Source: Alteromonas sp. 1_MG-2023
Lineage (GTDB): Bacteria > Pseudomonadota > Gammaproteobacteria > Enterobacterales > Alteromonadaceae
Reading direction: 5' to 3'
Assembly (NCBI RefSeq): GCF_030547075.1
Contig: NZ_JAUOQH010000006.1
Location: 62,001 to 126,000, forward strand
DNA: 64,000 nucleotides
The notes beneath the pieces were generated by a model. It did no database searches. It had not been told where the DNA came from and saw only the letters and a program-made list of their open reading frames with translations. The stretch's first letter is position 1. Each line of letters starts with the position of its first letter. The position numbers and the translations under genes are program-made. Below, one piece after another: positions 37,551-46,444 of this stretch.

Positions 37551-39239
37551 ATGAAAAAAATGTTTTTGCCCTTGCTGGTCACTGCCGTATCAGCGGTAAG
37601 TGCTTGCACGCCTAATAACGCGCCTGAAAACGCACTTGATAACGACACTGCGCAATCAGAAACGCAAAACCAAACAAAAGAAACTGCGTCAAACTTTGAC
37701 TCGGTGTACGCCAGTATTTCAGATGCAGATATTCGCGAACCGTTAAAAATTCTATCTTCCGATGAATTTGAAGGCCGACTACCTACCACTATTGGTGAAA
37801 CCAAAACACTGGATTATCTAACCAGTGAGTTTGAAAAGGCAGGACTATCACCCGGTAACGGCGACAGCTACCTTCAAAAAGTGGCCTTGATGGAAATTAC
37901 TGCTAACCCAGATATGACCATGACGATTGGTGATAATAGCTTTGTGTATAAGGAAGACATGGTTGCGTCATCTAAGCGCGAGCAAGAAACCGTATCACTT
38001 GAGAATTCAGAACTGGTATTTGTAGGCTATGGCGTTAACGCACCTGAATACGACTGGAACGATTATGAAGGTTTAGATGTTACCGGTAAAACCGTAGTGA
38101 TTTTGGTAAACGATCCAGGTTTCGAAAACCCTGAGAGCGGTAAATTCCAAGGCACGACGATGACCTACTACGGTCGCTGGAGTTATAAATACGAAGAAGC
38201 CAGCCGCCAAGGTGCTGCAGGTGCATTGATTGTTCATGAGACTGCCCCAGCCTCTTACGGCTGGTCGGTTGTGGCGAATAGCTGGAGTGGCCCACAATAT
38301 GGGTTAGTCACTAAAGACAAAGGCGCTAGCCGGGTGGCTATTGAAGGATGGTTAACCTTAAGCGCCGCTGAAAAAGTGTTCGCAGATGCTGGTTTTGACT
38401 TTCAAGAAGAAAAAAACCAAGCCAAGCTAGGGCCATATCACAAAGCGATGGATATCAATGCGTCGGTAACCGTGCAAAATGCATTTGAAAAATCTGAAAG
38501 TCACAATGTTATTGCTACCCTGCCTGGCTCAGAATTACCCGATGAACACGTTATTTTCACCGCACACTGGGATCATCTAGGAAAAGATGAAACCAAAGAA
38601 GGCGACAATATCTACAATGGCGCACACGATAACGCCACAGGAAGCGCTGCTATTCTAGCGATGGCCAAAGCCTACGCAAACCTAGATGTTGCTCCGAAGC
38701 GTTCTGTATCGTTTCTTGTCGTTACCGCGGAAGAACAAGGCTTATTGGGCAGTAAATACTACGCAGACAACGCCGTCATCCCATTGGAAGATACGGTGGC
38801 CAATATCAATATGGATGCCATGAACGTACTTGGGAAGACTAAGAACGTTGCCGTGGTAGGCATGGGTAAGTCTGACTTAGAAGATTACCTTAAAACTGCT
38901 GCTGATAAACAAGGCAGAAGTTTAACTCAGGAAGACCGCCCGGAAGCGGGTTATTATTATCGCTCAGACCACTTCAGCTTTGCGAAAAAAGGCGTACCTG
39001 CGCTGTATGCTGAAGGGGGCAATGAGCCCGCTGACGAGGCAACCGCTAAATACCGTAAACGTATGAATGTGATTGTGACAGGCTGTTATCACCAAGTGTG
39101 TGACCAATACCGTGACGATTGGGATTTAAGCGGCATTGTTCAAGATACCCAACTATTGTTCGATGTGGGCTTTAACGTTGCTAACGCTAAGCAATGGCCA
39201 GCCTGGAAAGAAACCAGCGAGTTTCAACGTAAAGACTGA
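37551..39239 (+). CDS. M28-family lipoprotein aminopeptidase with PA domain
   Basis: A 562-aa protein with a lipoprotein signal (SAVSAC, lipidated Cys ~19) and a Glu/Asn-rich linker. The M28 domain is interrupted by a protease-associated (PA) domain at ~145-290. The zinc site is read from FTAHWDHLG (~335-343), GAHDNATGSAAIL (~359-371), VTAEEQGLLGS (~386-396), an Asp in NINMDAMNV and the late His in YRSDHFSFAKKGVPA. These enzymes remove N-terminal residues from peptides outside the cytoplasm. It is monocistronic; a terminator follows 40 bases later. Confidence 0.9.
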   Translation: MKKMFLPLLVTAVSAVSACTPNNAPENALDNDTAQSETQNQTKETASNFDSVYASISDADIREPLKILSSDEFEGRLPTTIGETKTLDYLTSEFEKAGLSPGNGDSYLQKVALMEITANPDMTMTIGDNSFVYKEDMVASSKREQETVSLENSELVFVGYGVNAPEYDWNDYEGLDVTGKTVVILVNDPGFENPESGKFQGTTMTYYGRWSYKYEEASRQGAAGALIVHETAPASYGWSVVANSWSGPQYGLVTKDKGASRVAIEGWLTLSAAEKVFADAGFDFQEEKNQAKLGPYHKAMDINASVTVQNAFEKSESHNVIATLPGSELPDEHVIFTAHWDHLGKDETKEGDNIYNGAHDNATGSAAILAMAKAYANLDVAPKRSVSFLVVTAEEQGLLGSKYYADNAVIPLEDTVANINMDAMNVLGKTKNVAVVGMGKSDLEDYLKTAADKQGRSLTQEDRPEAGYYYRSDHFSFAKKGVPALYAEGGNEPADEATAKYRKRMNVIVTGCYHQVCDQYRDDWDLSGIVQDTQLLFDVGFNVANAKQWPAWKETSEFQRKD

Positions 39240-39278
39240 GTTTTAGCCTGTCGTTAAGACAAGCGCTTAATAAGAAAT

Positions 39279-39305
39279 AAGCCCTGTGGATACAGGGCTT
39301 TTTTA
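39279..39305. terminator. Bidirectional terminator between the M28 gene and the RMD1-like gene
   Basis: AAGCCCTGT and ACAGGGCTT form a 9-bp stem with T-rich DNA on the right and A-rich DNA on the left. It can serve both convergent genes. Confidence 0.88.
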
Positions 39306-39336
39306 TTACTGCAGCAATATGTGCTAATAGCCCCAA

Positions 39337-40119
39337 TTACATAAATAGGGCTTTGAGCTCTTCGGCCCCAAAGGTGGCGATTTCAAACGCAATCAAGATA
39401 ATAATTATCCATTCCAAAAATGATGAGTGTTTGTGATTTAGCTCCTCAGCCAACATCTCGAACAACTCGTGAATCACATCCAATTTGTTTGAAAGCACGT
39501 CTACCCTAGGTCGAATATCTAAATATCGCGCCGTGGCATTATATGCATGCTCATATTCTGGGTACTCCCAAAAGAATTCTGGGGTATCGAGCAACCCGTA
39601 ATGCAAAAAGATGTCACTTTTGGTGCTAAACAAGTGCCCACGTATTTTTGCCAACGCGGGGCGACGTAATGTTATCTTACCCGTTTCGGCCAATGCTTTC
39701 GGCAAATACGCATAGCGCGTAATGGTATCTTGCGCTTTATGCTCGTATTCATTGAGCTTAATTGATTGCGCTAACCCATGGCTTATAGACAGCCGAAGTA
39801 ATGGATCGTCAATAGACAAGGTAATTAAGTCTCGTTGCAGCCTTAGTACATCACTAGTAAATGCAAATTGCAGGTGCTCTTGATGAATCCCCGACAATAA
39901 CCTTGGACTAACCTGAAGCCGGTTAAGTAGAGCAACTCGCTCTTCTTCTACCACGCCCCAAAAAACCACCACGCCATACTCGAAAAGCCAAGCTTCACCG
40001 CCAGTCACTTCAATGTGCATGGCATCACGATAGCGCGAACCCTGAATACTAGCGTCCATTTGAAGGCTATCTACGTCAGGAATAACATAAACCGAAACTC
40101 GGTCATTTGAAAATTGCAT
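39337..40119 (-). CDS. RMD1/DUF155 family protein
   Basis: A 260-aa protein with the DUF155 pattern: an N-terminal GGEAWLFEYGVVVFWGV segment (~44-60), a helical middle with RRPALAKIRGHLFSTKSDIF, a coiled region (~205-232) and one C-terminal membrane helix (FLEWIIIILIAFEIATFGAE, ~238-257). The family is named for yeast Rmd1 and also occurs in plants and bacteria. The yeast members are organelle proteins, and the bacterial role is unknown. It is probably tail-anchored in the inner membrane. It is divergent from asnB across a 391-bp spacer. Confidence 0.85.
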   Translation of the reverse strand: MQFSNDRVSVYVIPDVDSLQMDASIQGSRYRDAMHIEVTGGEAWLFEYGVVVFWGVVEEERVALLNRLQVSPRLLSGIHQEHLQFAFTSDVLRLQRDLITLSIDDPLLRLSISHGLAQSIKLNEYEHKAQDTITRYAYLPKALAETGKITLRRPALAKIRGHLFSTKSDIFLHYGLLDTPEFFWEYPEYEHAYNATARYLDIRPRVDVLSNKLDVIHELFEMLAEELNHKHSSFLEWIIIILIAFEIATFGAEELKALFM

Positions 40120-40510
40120 ACCCTTTTCCAGGTGTTGAAAAAACCGGCAGATTATGCGCTTAAAAAAGCTAAAGAGATATAAATATAAATCTATTAAATT
40201 CAGTTTGTTACAAAATATATTCGATATGAAAATATCAGAGAAGCCGTGCTATTCTGGCTACTATTTGCGCGACTTGTTTGGTATATCAATCTGTATCCGT
40301 ACCTGTTTGCACAAAGAACAGAGAGTTTTGGAATAACAATTTCCATTTTCTCATCATATTGTACTTGCAATTTCCTGTCAGACTGGCACATTCAAGGCAT
40401 GCGAAAGCGCGATTAAAAAAAACAACAATACCTTCGCCAACTCGTTCGCGAGTACCCGACAGAAAAAACCTCAATTATTTTTCAACAAGTGAACAGAGAG
40501 AATCCGTTTT
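40120..40510. other. 391-bp AT-rich spacer between the RMD1-like gene and asnB
   Basis: I see no gene here. It is strongly AT-rich near 40160-40240. The asnB leader contains a small ACTCG-TTCG-CGAGT hairpin at about 40440-40453, too short to interpret. No riboswitch or convincing promoter pair was recognised. Confidence 0.5.
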
Positions 40511-42184
40511 ATGTGTGGTATTTTCGGTATCCTTGATATCAAAACCGATGTGTCTGAACTCAGAACCCAAGCCCTCGAACTAACAAAATTATTGCGCCAC
40601 CGTGGCCCTGACTGGTCGGGAATCTGGAATAATGACAATACCATTCTTTGTCACGAAAGATTGGCTATTGTTGATGTGGACACTGGCGCTCAGCCGCTTA
40701 TCAGCCAAAATGGCAAACAAGTACTAGCCGTAAATGGCGAAATTTATAATCACAAGCAGCTCGCTGATGATTTAGCAGAACCGTATCCATTTAAAACTCG
40801 CTCAGATTGCGAAGTAATTCTTCCGCTTTTTCAACAAAAAGGTGTGAGCTTTGTTGATGAATTAGAAGGCATGTTCTCATTTGTTCTTTATGACGACGAA
40901 CAAGATGCTTATCTAATTGCTCGCGACCATATGGGTATTATCCCTCTATACACAGGTTACGATGAGCACGGCAACTTCTACGTTGCTTCAGAAATGAAAG
41001 CGTTGGCCCCAATTTGTAAAACCATCAGCGAATTTCCTCCAGGGCATTACCTGTGGAGTAAAGACGGTCAAATCACGAAGTATTACAAGCGTGATTGGAT
41101 GGAATACGATGCAGTAAAAGACAACACCACTAACCTAGACGATTTACGTGTAGCGTTTGAAAAATCAGTGAAATCTCACATGATGTCAGATGTACCTTAT
41201 GCGGTATTGTTATCTGGCGGTTTGGACTCATCATTAGTCTCTGCAATTGCAGCTAAGTACGTTGCAAAACGTGTAGAAGACGAAGATAAAACAGAAGCTT
41301 GGTGGCCTCGCCTGCATAGCTTCGCGGTAGGTCTTGAAGGTGCACCAGATTTGAAAGCTGCTAAGAAAGTAGCCGATATGATTGGTACTGTACACCACGA
41401 AATTCACTTCACTATTCAAGAAGGGCTTGATGCCATTCGTGACGTGATTTTCCACCTAGAAACCTACGATACCACTACCATTCGTGCGGCAACGCCAATG
41501 TACCTAATGACCCGCAAGATTAAAGCCATGGGTATTAAGATGGTATTGTCTGGTGAAGGTGCTGATGAGATTTTTGGTGGGTACTTATACTTCCACAAAG
41601 CGCCAAATGCGAAAGAGTTCCACGAAGAAACGGTACGTAAACTAGATCGTCTTCACTTGTTCGATTGTGCTCGTGCGAACAAGGCAACTTCGGCATGGGG
41701 TGTAGAAGCCCGTGTACCATTCCTAGATAAAAACTTTATCGACGTGGCCATGCGCTTAAACCCACAAGATAAAATGTGTCTTGATGGCAAAATGGAAAAA
41801 TGGATTTTACGTAAAGCGTTCGACAACGGCGATACTTTGCCTGCCGAAGTGCTATGGCGTCAAAAAGAGCAGTTCGGTGATGGCGTAGGCTATTCTTGGA
41901 TTGATTCTATCCGTGATTTCGTAGAGAACGAAGTATCTGACCAACAATTTGCTTCTGCTGAGTTCCGCTTCCCAGTGAACACACCAGATACCAAAGAAGG
42001 TTACTACTACCGTACTATCTTCGAAAGTTACTTCCCGCAAGAAAGCGCAGCACGTTGCGTACCTAGTGGCAAATCGATTGCCTGTAGTACGGTTGAAGCG
42101 CTTGAGTGGGATGAAAGCTTTAAGAACAATGCCGATCCTTCAGGTCGCTCTATGAAAGACGTGCATTCAGGTGCTTCTGACTAG
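40511..42184 (+). CDS. asnB: Asparagine synthase B (glutamine-hydrolysing)
   Basis: A 557-aa enzyme making asparagine from aspartate with glutamine and ATP. The N-terminal glutaminase domain keeps the nucleophile Cys2 (MCGIFGI) and LLRHRGPDWSG. The synthetase domain has the PP-loop LLSGGLDSSLVSAIA near residue 234 and LSGEGADEIFGGYLYF near 345. The C-terminus RCVPSGKSIACSTVEALEWD is that of AsnB from gammaproteobacteria. It is monocistronic, with a terminator 35 bases after the stop. Confidence 0.95.
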   Translation: MCGIFGILDIKTDVSELRTQALELTKLLRHRGPDWSGIWNNDNTILCHERLAIVDVDTGAQPLISQNGKQVLAVNGEIYNHKQLADDLAEPYPFKTRSDCEVILPLFQQKGVSFVDELEGMFSFVLYDDEQDAYLIARDHMGIIPLYTGYDEHGNFYVASEMKALAPICKTISEFPPGHYLWSKDGQITKYYKRDWMEYDAVKDNTTNLDDLRVAFEKSVKSHMMSDVPYAVLLSGGLDSSLVSAIAAKYVAKRVEDEDKTEAWWPRLHSFAVGLEGAPDLKAAKKVADMIGTVHHEIHFTIQEGLDAIRDVIFHLETYDTTTIRAATPMYLMTRKIKAMGIKMVLSGEGADEIFGGYLYFHKAPNAKEFHEETVRKLDRLHLFDCARANKATSAWGVEARVPFLDKNFIDVAMRLNPQDKMCLDGKMEKWILRKAFDNGDTLPAEVLWRQKEQFGDGVGYSWIDSIRDFVENEVSDQQFASAEFRFPVNTPDTKEGYYYRTIFESYFPQESAARCVPSGKSIACSTVEALEWDESFKNNADPSGRSMKDVHSGASD

Positions 42185-42218
42185 TTTTAGTTAAACGCCC
42201 TAATAAATGCAAAACAAA

Positions 42219-42245
42219 AAACACGGCCAAGGCCGTGTTTTTTTA
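42219..42245 (+). terminator. Rho-independent terminator after asnB
   Basis: ACACGGCC and GGCCGTGT form a tight stem flanked by A and T runs. It may also serve the convergent gene ending at 42282. Confidence 0.9.
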
Positions 42246-42281
42246 TGAGTAAATTAAGACGGTAGATATTTAAATAACGGG

Positions 42282-43157
42282 CTAGTTTTGATCTTGGTCT
42301 TCTTCAACCACATACCAAAGCCGTTTATCAGCTAAAGGCGTTTCAGGAGGCAGCAACGGGTTATCTAGTGTGTAAATTTTCCTATTTTTAACGTTCAACG
42401 CTTCCAATAAGTCGTCATTCGACGATTTAAACAGGGCATCGAAAGACCCGTCTTCAATAGCTCTATTTAATCCCGTTTCAATTAGCCTAGCTAGTGTGAG
42501 GTTACCCTTACTCACGAAGTAATACATGGCCGTAGGGTAGTAGATAGCCATGTTTGGCTCTAGTACAAGGGAAGCGGATCGCTCGGCAAGCTCTGCTGAC
42601 ACTTCGATAACCGACCGAGGAAAAAACTCCCCTTTGTTCTGAAGCAGCAGCGAATAAGCATCTTTGAAGTTTGGCACGGTAGCCACATTGAAACCATTAG
42701 CCTGCAGTATTTTAGTATCAGGCCATTCTTCACCTTGCAGCGGGGTAAAATTCAATAATTCGTTTTTAGATGATATCCGAGCAAACTCAGCTTCCCTATC
42801 CACATTAATAACAAATACACGAAGGCCAATCAGGCCCTTTGCAATAGGAATTCGAATAGGGATAAGGTCTTTTTCACGTTGGCTGTCAGTCATACTCCAC
42901 ACCACATTCACTTCGCGATTCTCACGAAGTTGTCGTAGTGCTTTTGACGATAACAAAATACGATCGGAAGGCAACAATTCATAATTAACCCCCGTTTTAT
43001 CCAGCGCAAGCTTTAGTAGCGCGATAGGATATTCAGCGCGGGCATCAGAGTCTTCTAATGGTCTGGGGTAGTTAATGGTCCACAGTGCCGCTAAACTTTG
43101 TGTACTTATACATAACCCACAAAAAAACAGCATCGCTTTTACATACTTCAACGCCAT
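42282..43157 (-). CDS. Periplasmic solute-binding-like protein
   Basis: A 291-aa protein with a signal peptide (~1-24, LFFCGLCISTQSLAA) and a type 2 periplasmic binding-protein fold, judged from the overall pattern: an N-terminal WTINYPRPLEDSDARAEYP, YELLPSDR, a hinge-like KGLIGLRVFVIN, and a C-terminal YYFVSKGNLTLARLIETGLN stretch like amino-acid-binding (SBP_bac_3) proteins. No transporter genes are nearby, so it may be an orphan sensor-type binding protein. AGGAG lies 8 bases before the ATG. It starts 33 bp after queE on the same strand and may share its transcript. Confidence 0.7.
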   Translation of the reverse strand: MALKYVKAMLFFCGLCISTQSLAALWTINYPRPLEDSDARAEYPIALLKLALDKTGVNYELLPSDRILLSSKALRQLRENREVNVVWSMTDSQREKDLIPIRIPIAKGLIGLRVFVINVDREAEFARISSKNELLNFTPLQGEEWPDTKILQANGFNVATVPNFKDAYSLLLQNKGEFFPRSVIEVSAELAERSASLVLEPNMAIYYPTAMYYFVSKGNLTLARLIETGLNRAIEDGSFDALFKSSNDDLLEALNVKNRKIYTLDNPLLPPETPLADKRLWYVVEEDQDQN

Positions 43158-43190
43158 TATCGAACTCCTTTGATGTCACGTTTTTGCAAT

Positions 43191-43874
43191 TTACTCTATA
43201 CCAATATATTTATGCGTTTGTAACGATAACCGCCAATTACGTGCGATGCAGGTTTCCACCGCCAATTGGGTTGCCCGTGGCTGCTGACTAATCGGTTGTA
43301 AACATACCTGCTTACCCGCTAATGAAGATACTCCTGCAAGCAAGGCATCTAACTCATCAATATGCTTTTGCATAGCAATAGGATGTTTTATTTCGTTTGC
43401 ACGTTCAAGGGCGCTAATTAACACAGGCATGCCCCCTTTCATGTTTATTTTAGGCGATACTGTGACATAAGTCCTATCATCACACAGCACTTCATAAGTA
43501 CCACTTGTTTCTATTTGCGTTGAGTAACCATTGTCATGCAACAAGCTGGTAAGCGGACGTAAGTCATACATACATGGTTCACCGCCTGTAATAACAACGT
43601 GCTTAGCCACATAGCCTTGCTCAGCAAACAAAGCGAGTAACTTATGTTCATCAATTTCAAAAAAATGCTCAGACTCGTTAGTTTTGTCTATAACCTGTTG
43701 TGCAGTAGTTACCAAAGCATTGTCTAGCGTCCAAGTATGTTTGGTATCACACCATGGGCAACCTACAGGACACCCTTGTAAACGGACGAAGATAGACGGA
43801 ATACCAGTATGCGCCCCCTCTCCTTGGATGGTTTCGAACATTTCATTGATGTTCAGCGTGATTAATTTCGACAA
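43191..43874 (-). CDS. queE: 7-carboxy-7-deazaguanine synthase QueE
   Basis: A 227-aa radical-SAM enzyme that contracts the pterin ring of carboxytetrahydropterin to 7-carboxy-7-deazaguanine in queuosine synthesis. The iron-sulfur motif is CPVGCPWCD (CX3CX2C) near residue 35, inside RLQGCPVGCPWCDTKHTW, the E. coli-type variant. VVITGGEPCMYD follows. The start is probably the TTG at 43874, which has AGGGTG about 5 bases upstream; the next internal Met is too close to the conserved ETIQGEG. It is divergent from queC, which acts next in the pathway. Confidence 0.92.
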   Translation of the reverse strand: MSKLITLNINEMFETIQGEGAHTGIPSIFVRLQGCPVGCPWCDTKHTWTLDNALVTTAQQVIDKTNESEHFFEIDEHKLLALFAEQGYVAKHVVITGGEPCMYDLRPLTSLLHDNGYSTQIETSGTYEVLCDDRTYVTVSPKINMKGGMPVLISALERANEIKHPIAMQKHIDELDALLAGVSSLAGKQVCLQPISQQPRATQLAVETCIARNWRLSLQTHKYIGIE

Positions 43875-43958
43875 AATGTCACCCTTTAACGATTGTATGT
43901 TTCGATTTTACCAAGGATCACATAAAATTCGGGCATAATTTCTTAAAACTTTAAAACT

Positions 43959-44615
43959 ATGTCAGAAAACGTTGTTGTTATCTATTCAGGTGGAATGGAC
44001 TCATTCACTGTTTTACACAAAGCCTTACGTGATGGTAAGACCGTTCACGCCCTTTCTTTCGACTATGGCCAGCGCCATAAGAAAGAATTAGATTATGCAG
44101 CGGCGGTGTGTAAATCTCTAAACGTGCCTCATAAGATTGTGGATATTAGTGCCATTAACAGTCTAATTGGCGGTTCTTCGTTAACCTCTGATATCGATGT
44201 ACCAGAAGGGCATTACGAAGAGCCCAGCATGAAGCAAACGGTAGTACCTAATCGTAATATGATTTTGCTGTCGCTAGCGGTAGGCTATGCCGTAAGCCTA
44301 GAAGCGAACGAAGTCTATTATGGTGCCCACTCGGGCGATCACGCTATTTATCCTGACTGTCGCCCTGAGTTTGTGGAAAAGATGAGTGATGTTTGTCGCA
44401 TTGCTAATTACACCCCAGTAGAGATTGTTACGCCCTATATTAAAGAAAGTAAAACCGCTATTTTAACCGCCGGTTTGAAGATGGGCTTAGACTATGGCGA
44501 AACATGGACATGCTATAATGGAAGAGAGAAAGCCTGCGGTAAATGCGGAGCCTGTGAAGAGCGCTTAGAAGCTTTTAGAGAAAATCACTGTACTGATCCA
44601 CTTAGCTACGAATAA
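43959..44615 (+). CDS. queC: 7-cyano-7-deazaguanine synthase QueC
   Basis: A 218-aa ATP-dependent enzyme that turns 7-carboxy-7-deazaguanine into preQ0. The PP-loop is [17 protein letters not shown] (~7-23). The zinc site is the four-cysteine cluster in [19 protein letters not shown] (~188-206). The length is close to that of known QueC proteins. No Shine-Dalgarno is visible before the ATG, and a CATAAT hexamer lies only 20 bases upstream, so the mRNA leader may be very short. It is divergent from queE with an 84-bp shared spacer. No preQ1 riboswitch was recognised there. Confidence 0.94.
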   Translation: MSENVVVIYSGGMDSFTVLHKALRDGKTVHALSFDYGQRHKKELDYAAAVCKSLNVPHKIVDISAINSLIGGSSLTSDIDVPEGHYEEPSMKQTVVPNRNMILLSLAVGYAVSLEANEVYYGAHSGDHAIYPDCRPEFVEKMSDVCRIANYTPVEIVTPYIKESKTAILTAGLKMGLDYGETWTCYNGREKACGKCGACEERLEAFRENHCTDPLSYE

Positions 44616-44621
44616 ACACTG

Positions 44622-44644
44622 AGGCGCCTGTTTAGGCGCCTTTT
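44622..44644 (+). terminator. Terminator of queC that overlaps the end of the convergent gene
   Basis: Two copies of the self-complementary AGGCGCCT (44622 and 44634) form an 8-bp stem with a GTTT loop, followed by TTT. The stop codon and last codons of the minus-strand gene ending at 44632 lie inside this hairpin. Confidence 0.85.
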
Positions 44645-45081
44645 AGTTTGTTCCCCGCCAATCTTAACGAATGGCTCACTGCCACTGAAATAAAGGCGCT
44701 ACAACCTAACGCGCCACCTACTCCTTCAAGCAAAGGCAACAGCAGCATAAAAATAACCGCAAAACATAAAGACGACATTGTCAGTAGATAATATGAAAAG
44801 CGATGGGGTGCACTCATGCCTACAAAACTGCCCCCGAAAAACACCGTCGCCCAGAATTCAGCGCTATAGGTCTCAGTGCTTTCTATACTCGCAGCGATAT
44901 CTGCACTTGTAGCGATTATATTTTCAGCCATTAGCCATTTTTCTATTATTAAAGCAGAAAAGTAAAATAGTATGGTTAACGCACTAGATGCTCGGATGAC
45001 GTTAAATTTAGGCAGCTTAGCCAATCTATAAGTAGTAAATGCCCCTGCAAGGGTACATAAAAAAACTAATAACTCTATCAA
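44632..45081 (-). CDS. Unknown inner-membrane protein, second of a paralogous pair
   Basis: A 149-aa protein with about four helices (~3-20, ~31-50, ~75-100, ~100-135). I do not recognise a family. It shares a spaced motif with the gene before it: G-x-F-x-G-M (GSFVGM), 29 residues, then EGVGGALG followed by xxAF. The start is a TTG inside TTGA, overlapping the upstream stop by four bases, with AGGG 8 bases before it. Its last codons are read through the queC terminator hairpin. The pair probably makes a two-subunit membrane complex; this is inferred from overlap and similarity. Confidence 0.7.
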   Translation of the reverse strand: MIELLVFLCTLAGAFTTYRLAKLPKFNVIRASSALTILFYFSALIIEKWLMAENIIATSADIAASIESTETYSAEFWATVFFGGSFVGMSAPHRFSYYLLTMSSLCFAVIFMLLLPLLEGVGGALGCSAFISVAVSHSLRLAGNKLKGA

Positions 45082-45443
45082 AACAATGCCCTAAGCAGCA
45101 CTAGGCTACTTACCGCAGTAAAAGCGATAGCGCCGAGTCGCCCACCAAAACCTTCGAAAATATTGCGCGTAAGGGTATATACCCCGGCTCCTACTACAGA
45201 AATAAATAACAGCGCTTCCCAACCAGTGATAATGGCACTTGAACACATCCCCGCAAACGCCCCAGCATAGATAGCCGCTTGAGGGTGATTGCCAAATTTT
45301 TTAGGCCAGTGCCAAAAACTACCGAGTAATCCCGTAACCGCGGCAGCTAACACCACAGGCACATCAAAATGATGGTGCAGTGAAAAGCACAGATAAGTTC
45401 CGAAAAAGAACGAGAGCAATTTAGTCAGGAAGAAAATAGACAA
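45078..45443 (-). CDS. Unknown inner-membrane protein, first of a paralogous pair
   Basis: A 121-aa protein with about four helices. It carries GAFAGM, then 30 residues, then EGFGGRLGAIAF, the same spaced motif as the next gene, so the two look like tandem paralogs. An HHHFDVP stretch sits near residue 23. I cannot name the family. The start is a TTG with AAGGA only about two bases upstream, which is unusually close, so the start is uncertain. It is followed by its partner with a four-base TTGA overlap. Confidence 0.7.
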   Translation of the reverse strand: MSIFFLTKLLSFFFGTYLCFSLHHHFDVPVVLAAAVTGLLGSFWHWPKKFGNHPQAAIYAGAFAGMCSSAIITGWEALLFISVVGAGVYTLTRNIFEGFGGRLGAIAFTAVSSLVLLRALF

Positions 45444-45461
45444 TTCCTTTCAAGCAAAACC

Positions 45462-45487
45462 AAAAACGCCCTGTTTTCACAAGGCGC
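45462..45487 (-). terminator. Rho-independent terminator after the LysR gene
   Basis: On the minus strand CGCCTTGT and ACAGGGCG pair around a GAAA tetraloop and are followed by five T. It separates the LysR gene from the membrane-protein pair. Confidence 0.82.
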
Positions 45488-45517
45488 TTTCATAAATTTA
45501 TTAACTCGCGATGTAAT

Positions 45518-46444
45518 TTACTTCTGGCTTTCTCCGATGAAGTAAGCGAGTTCTTTGATGCAATGACGTAAAACAGGATTCAAACGGGTATTTTTACCGT
45601 TCATCACAAATAATTCATGGCTAAAGTTATATAGACTGCCATTAGCAATAGGTACCAATCCTAGTGCAGCGCCCTGCTCTTTTGCCATGTAGTCAGGCAG
45701 AATACCAATGTATTCACCGGTCATAATGGCAGACATAGCTGCATCAAACGAGTCTGAGAAAGTTTGAATAGCTAATCGAGCTTCGTTATCAATATAGTTT
45801 GCCGATGATAAGCCTGAAATCCCAATAGCGGGATAGTCTTCAATGTTAATTTTATCCGGTAATGCCGTATCGCGATATTTTGCCAATGGGTGTGTAGGCG
45901 AACAATATAAGCGACCATCTGTGTGTATGCCTACAGGGTGAAAGGTCACCGATTCAGGCTTAACCATATCGTAGGTAGATACAACTAAATGACACTCTCC
46001 AGATAATGCGACATGTTCCACTTCGTTGTATAAACGAGTTTGGATATTAACGTGAATATCGTCAAACTTTTTCATGGTGCTTTTTACCGCTTTACTCACA
46101 GCTAAATGCATAGAAAGCGGAAGGCCAGCCATTAATACTAAGGTGATATGCCCAGAGTAATCATCATGTAACGACTTCAAATTAAAAACGAAGTTATCAA
46201 AGGCGTTAAAAATGCGCTTGGTTTCTTGGAAAACCACCTCGCCTTCTTTTGTCATTTGAAAGCCACCGCGGCCGCGGTGGCAAAGTACTAAATCAAGACG
46301 TTCTTCAAGCTTTTTAATAGCAGCGCTGATATTAGGGCGCTGCATGCGAAGAACATGTTCTGCAGCGGTAAAACCATTACAGCTTGCTACCGCATAGAAC
46401 ACACGTAATAATTTGATGTCTGATTCTTGAAGACGATTTAACAT
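45518..46444 (-). CDS. LysR-family transcriptional regulator
   Basis: A 308-aa LysR regulator. The helix-turn-helix is in the first 65 residues (GFTAAEHVLRMQRPNISAAI, then KKLEERLDLVLCHRGRGGF). The effector-binding domain follows from ~95 (HITLVLMAGLPLSMHLAV...). The target and ligand are unknown. No divergent gene lies upstream; uvrB is on the same strand 180 bp upstream. A terminator separates it from the downstream membrane pair. A perfect 20-bp palindrome lies inside its wing-coding region (46262-46281). Confidence 0.9.
   Translation of the reverse strand: MLNRLQESDIKLLRVFYAVASCNGFTAAEHVLRMQRPNISAAIKKLEERLDLVLCHRGRGGFQMTKEGEVVFQETKRIFNAFDNFVFNLKSLHDDYSGHITLVLMAGLPLSMHLAVSKAVKSTMKKFDDIHVNIQTRLYNEVEHVALSGECHLVVSTYDMVKPESVTFHPVGIHTDGRLYCSPTHPLAKYRDTALPDKINIEDYPAIGISGLSSANYIDNEARLAIQTFSDSFDAAMSAIMTGEYIGILPDYMAKEQGAALGLVPIANGSLYNFSHELFVMNGKNTRLNPVLRHCIKELAYFIGESQK

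Noticed and set aside
43875..43958. preQ1 riboswitch between queE and queC
   Set aside because: No stem followed by the A-rich tail of preQ1-I and no preQ1-II pattern could be found on either strand.
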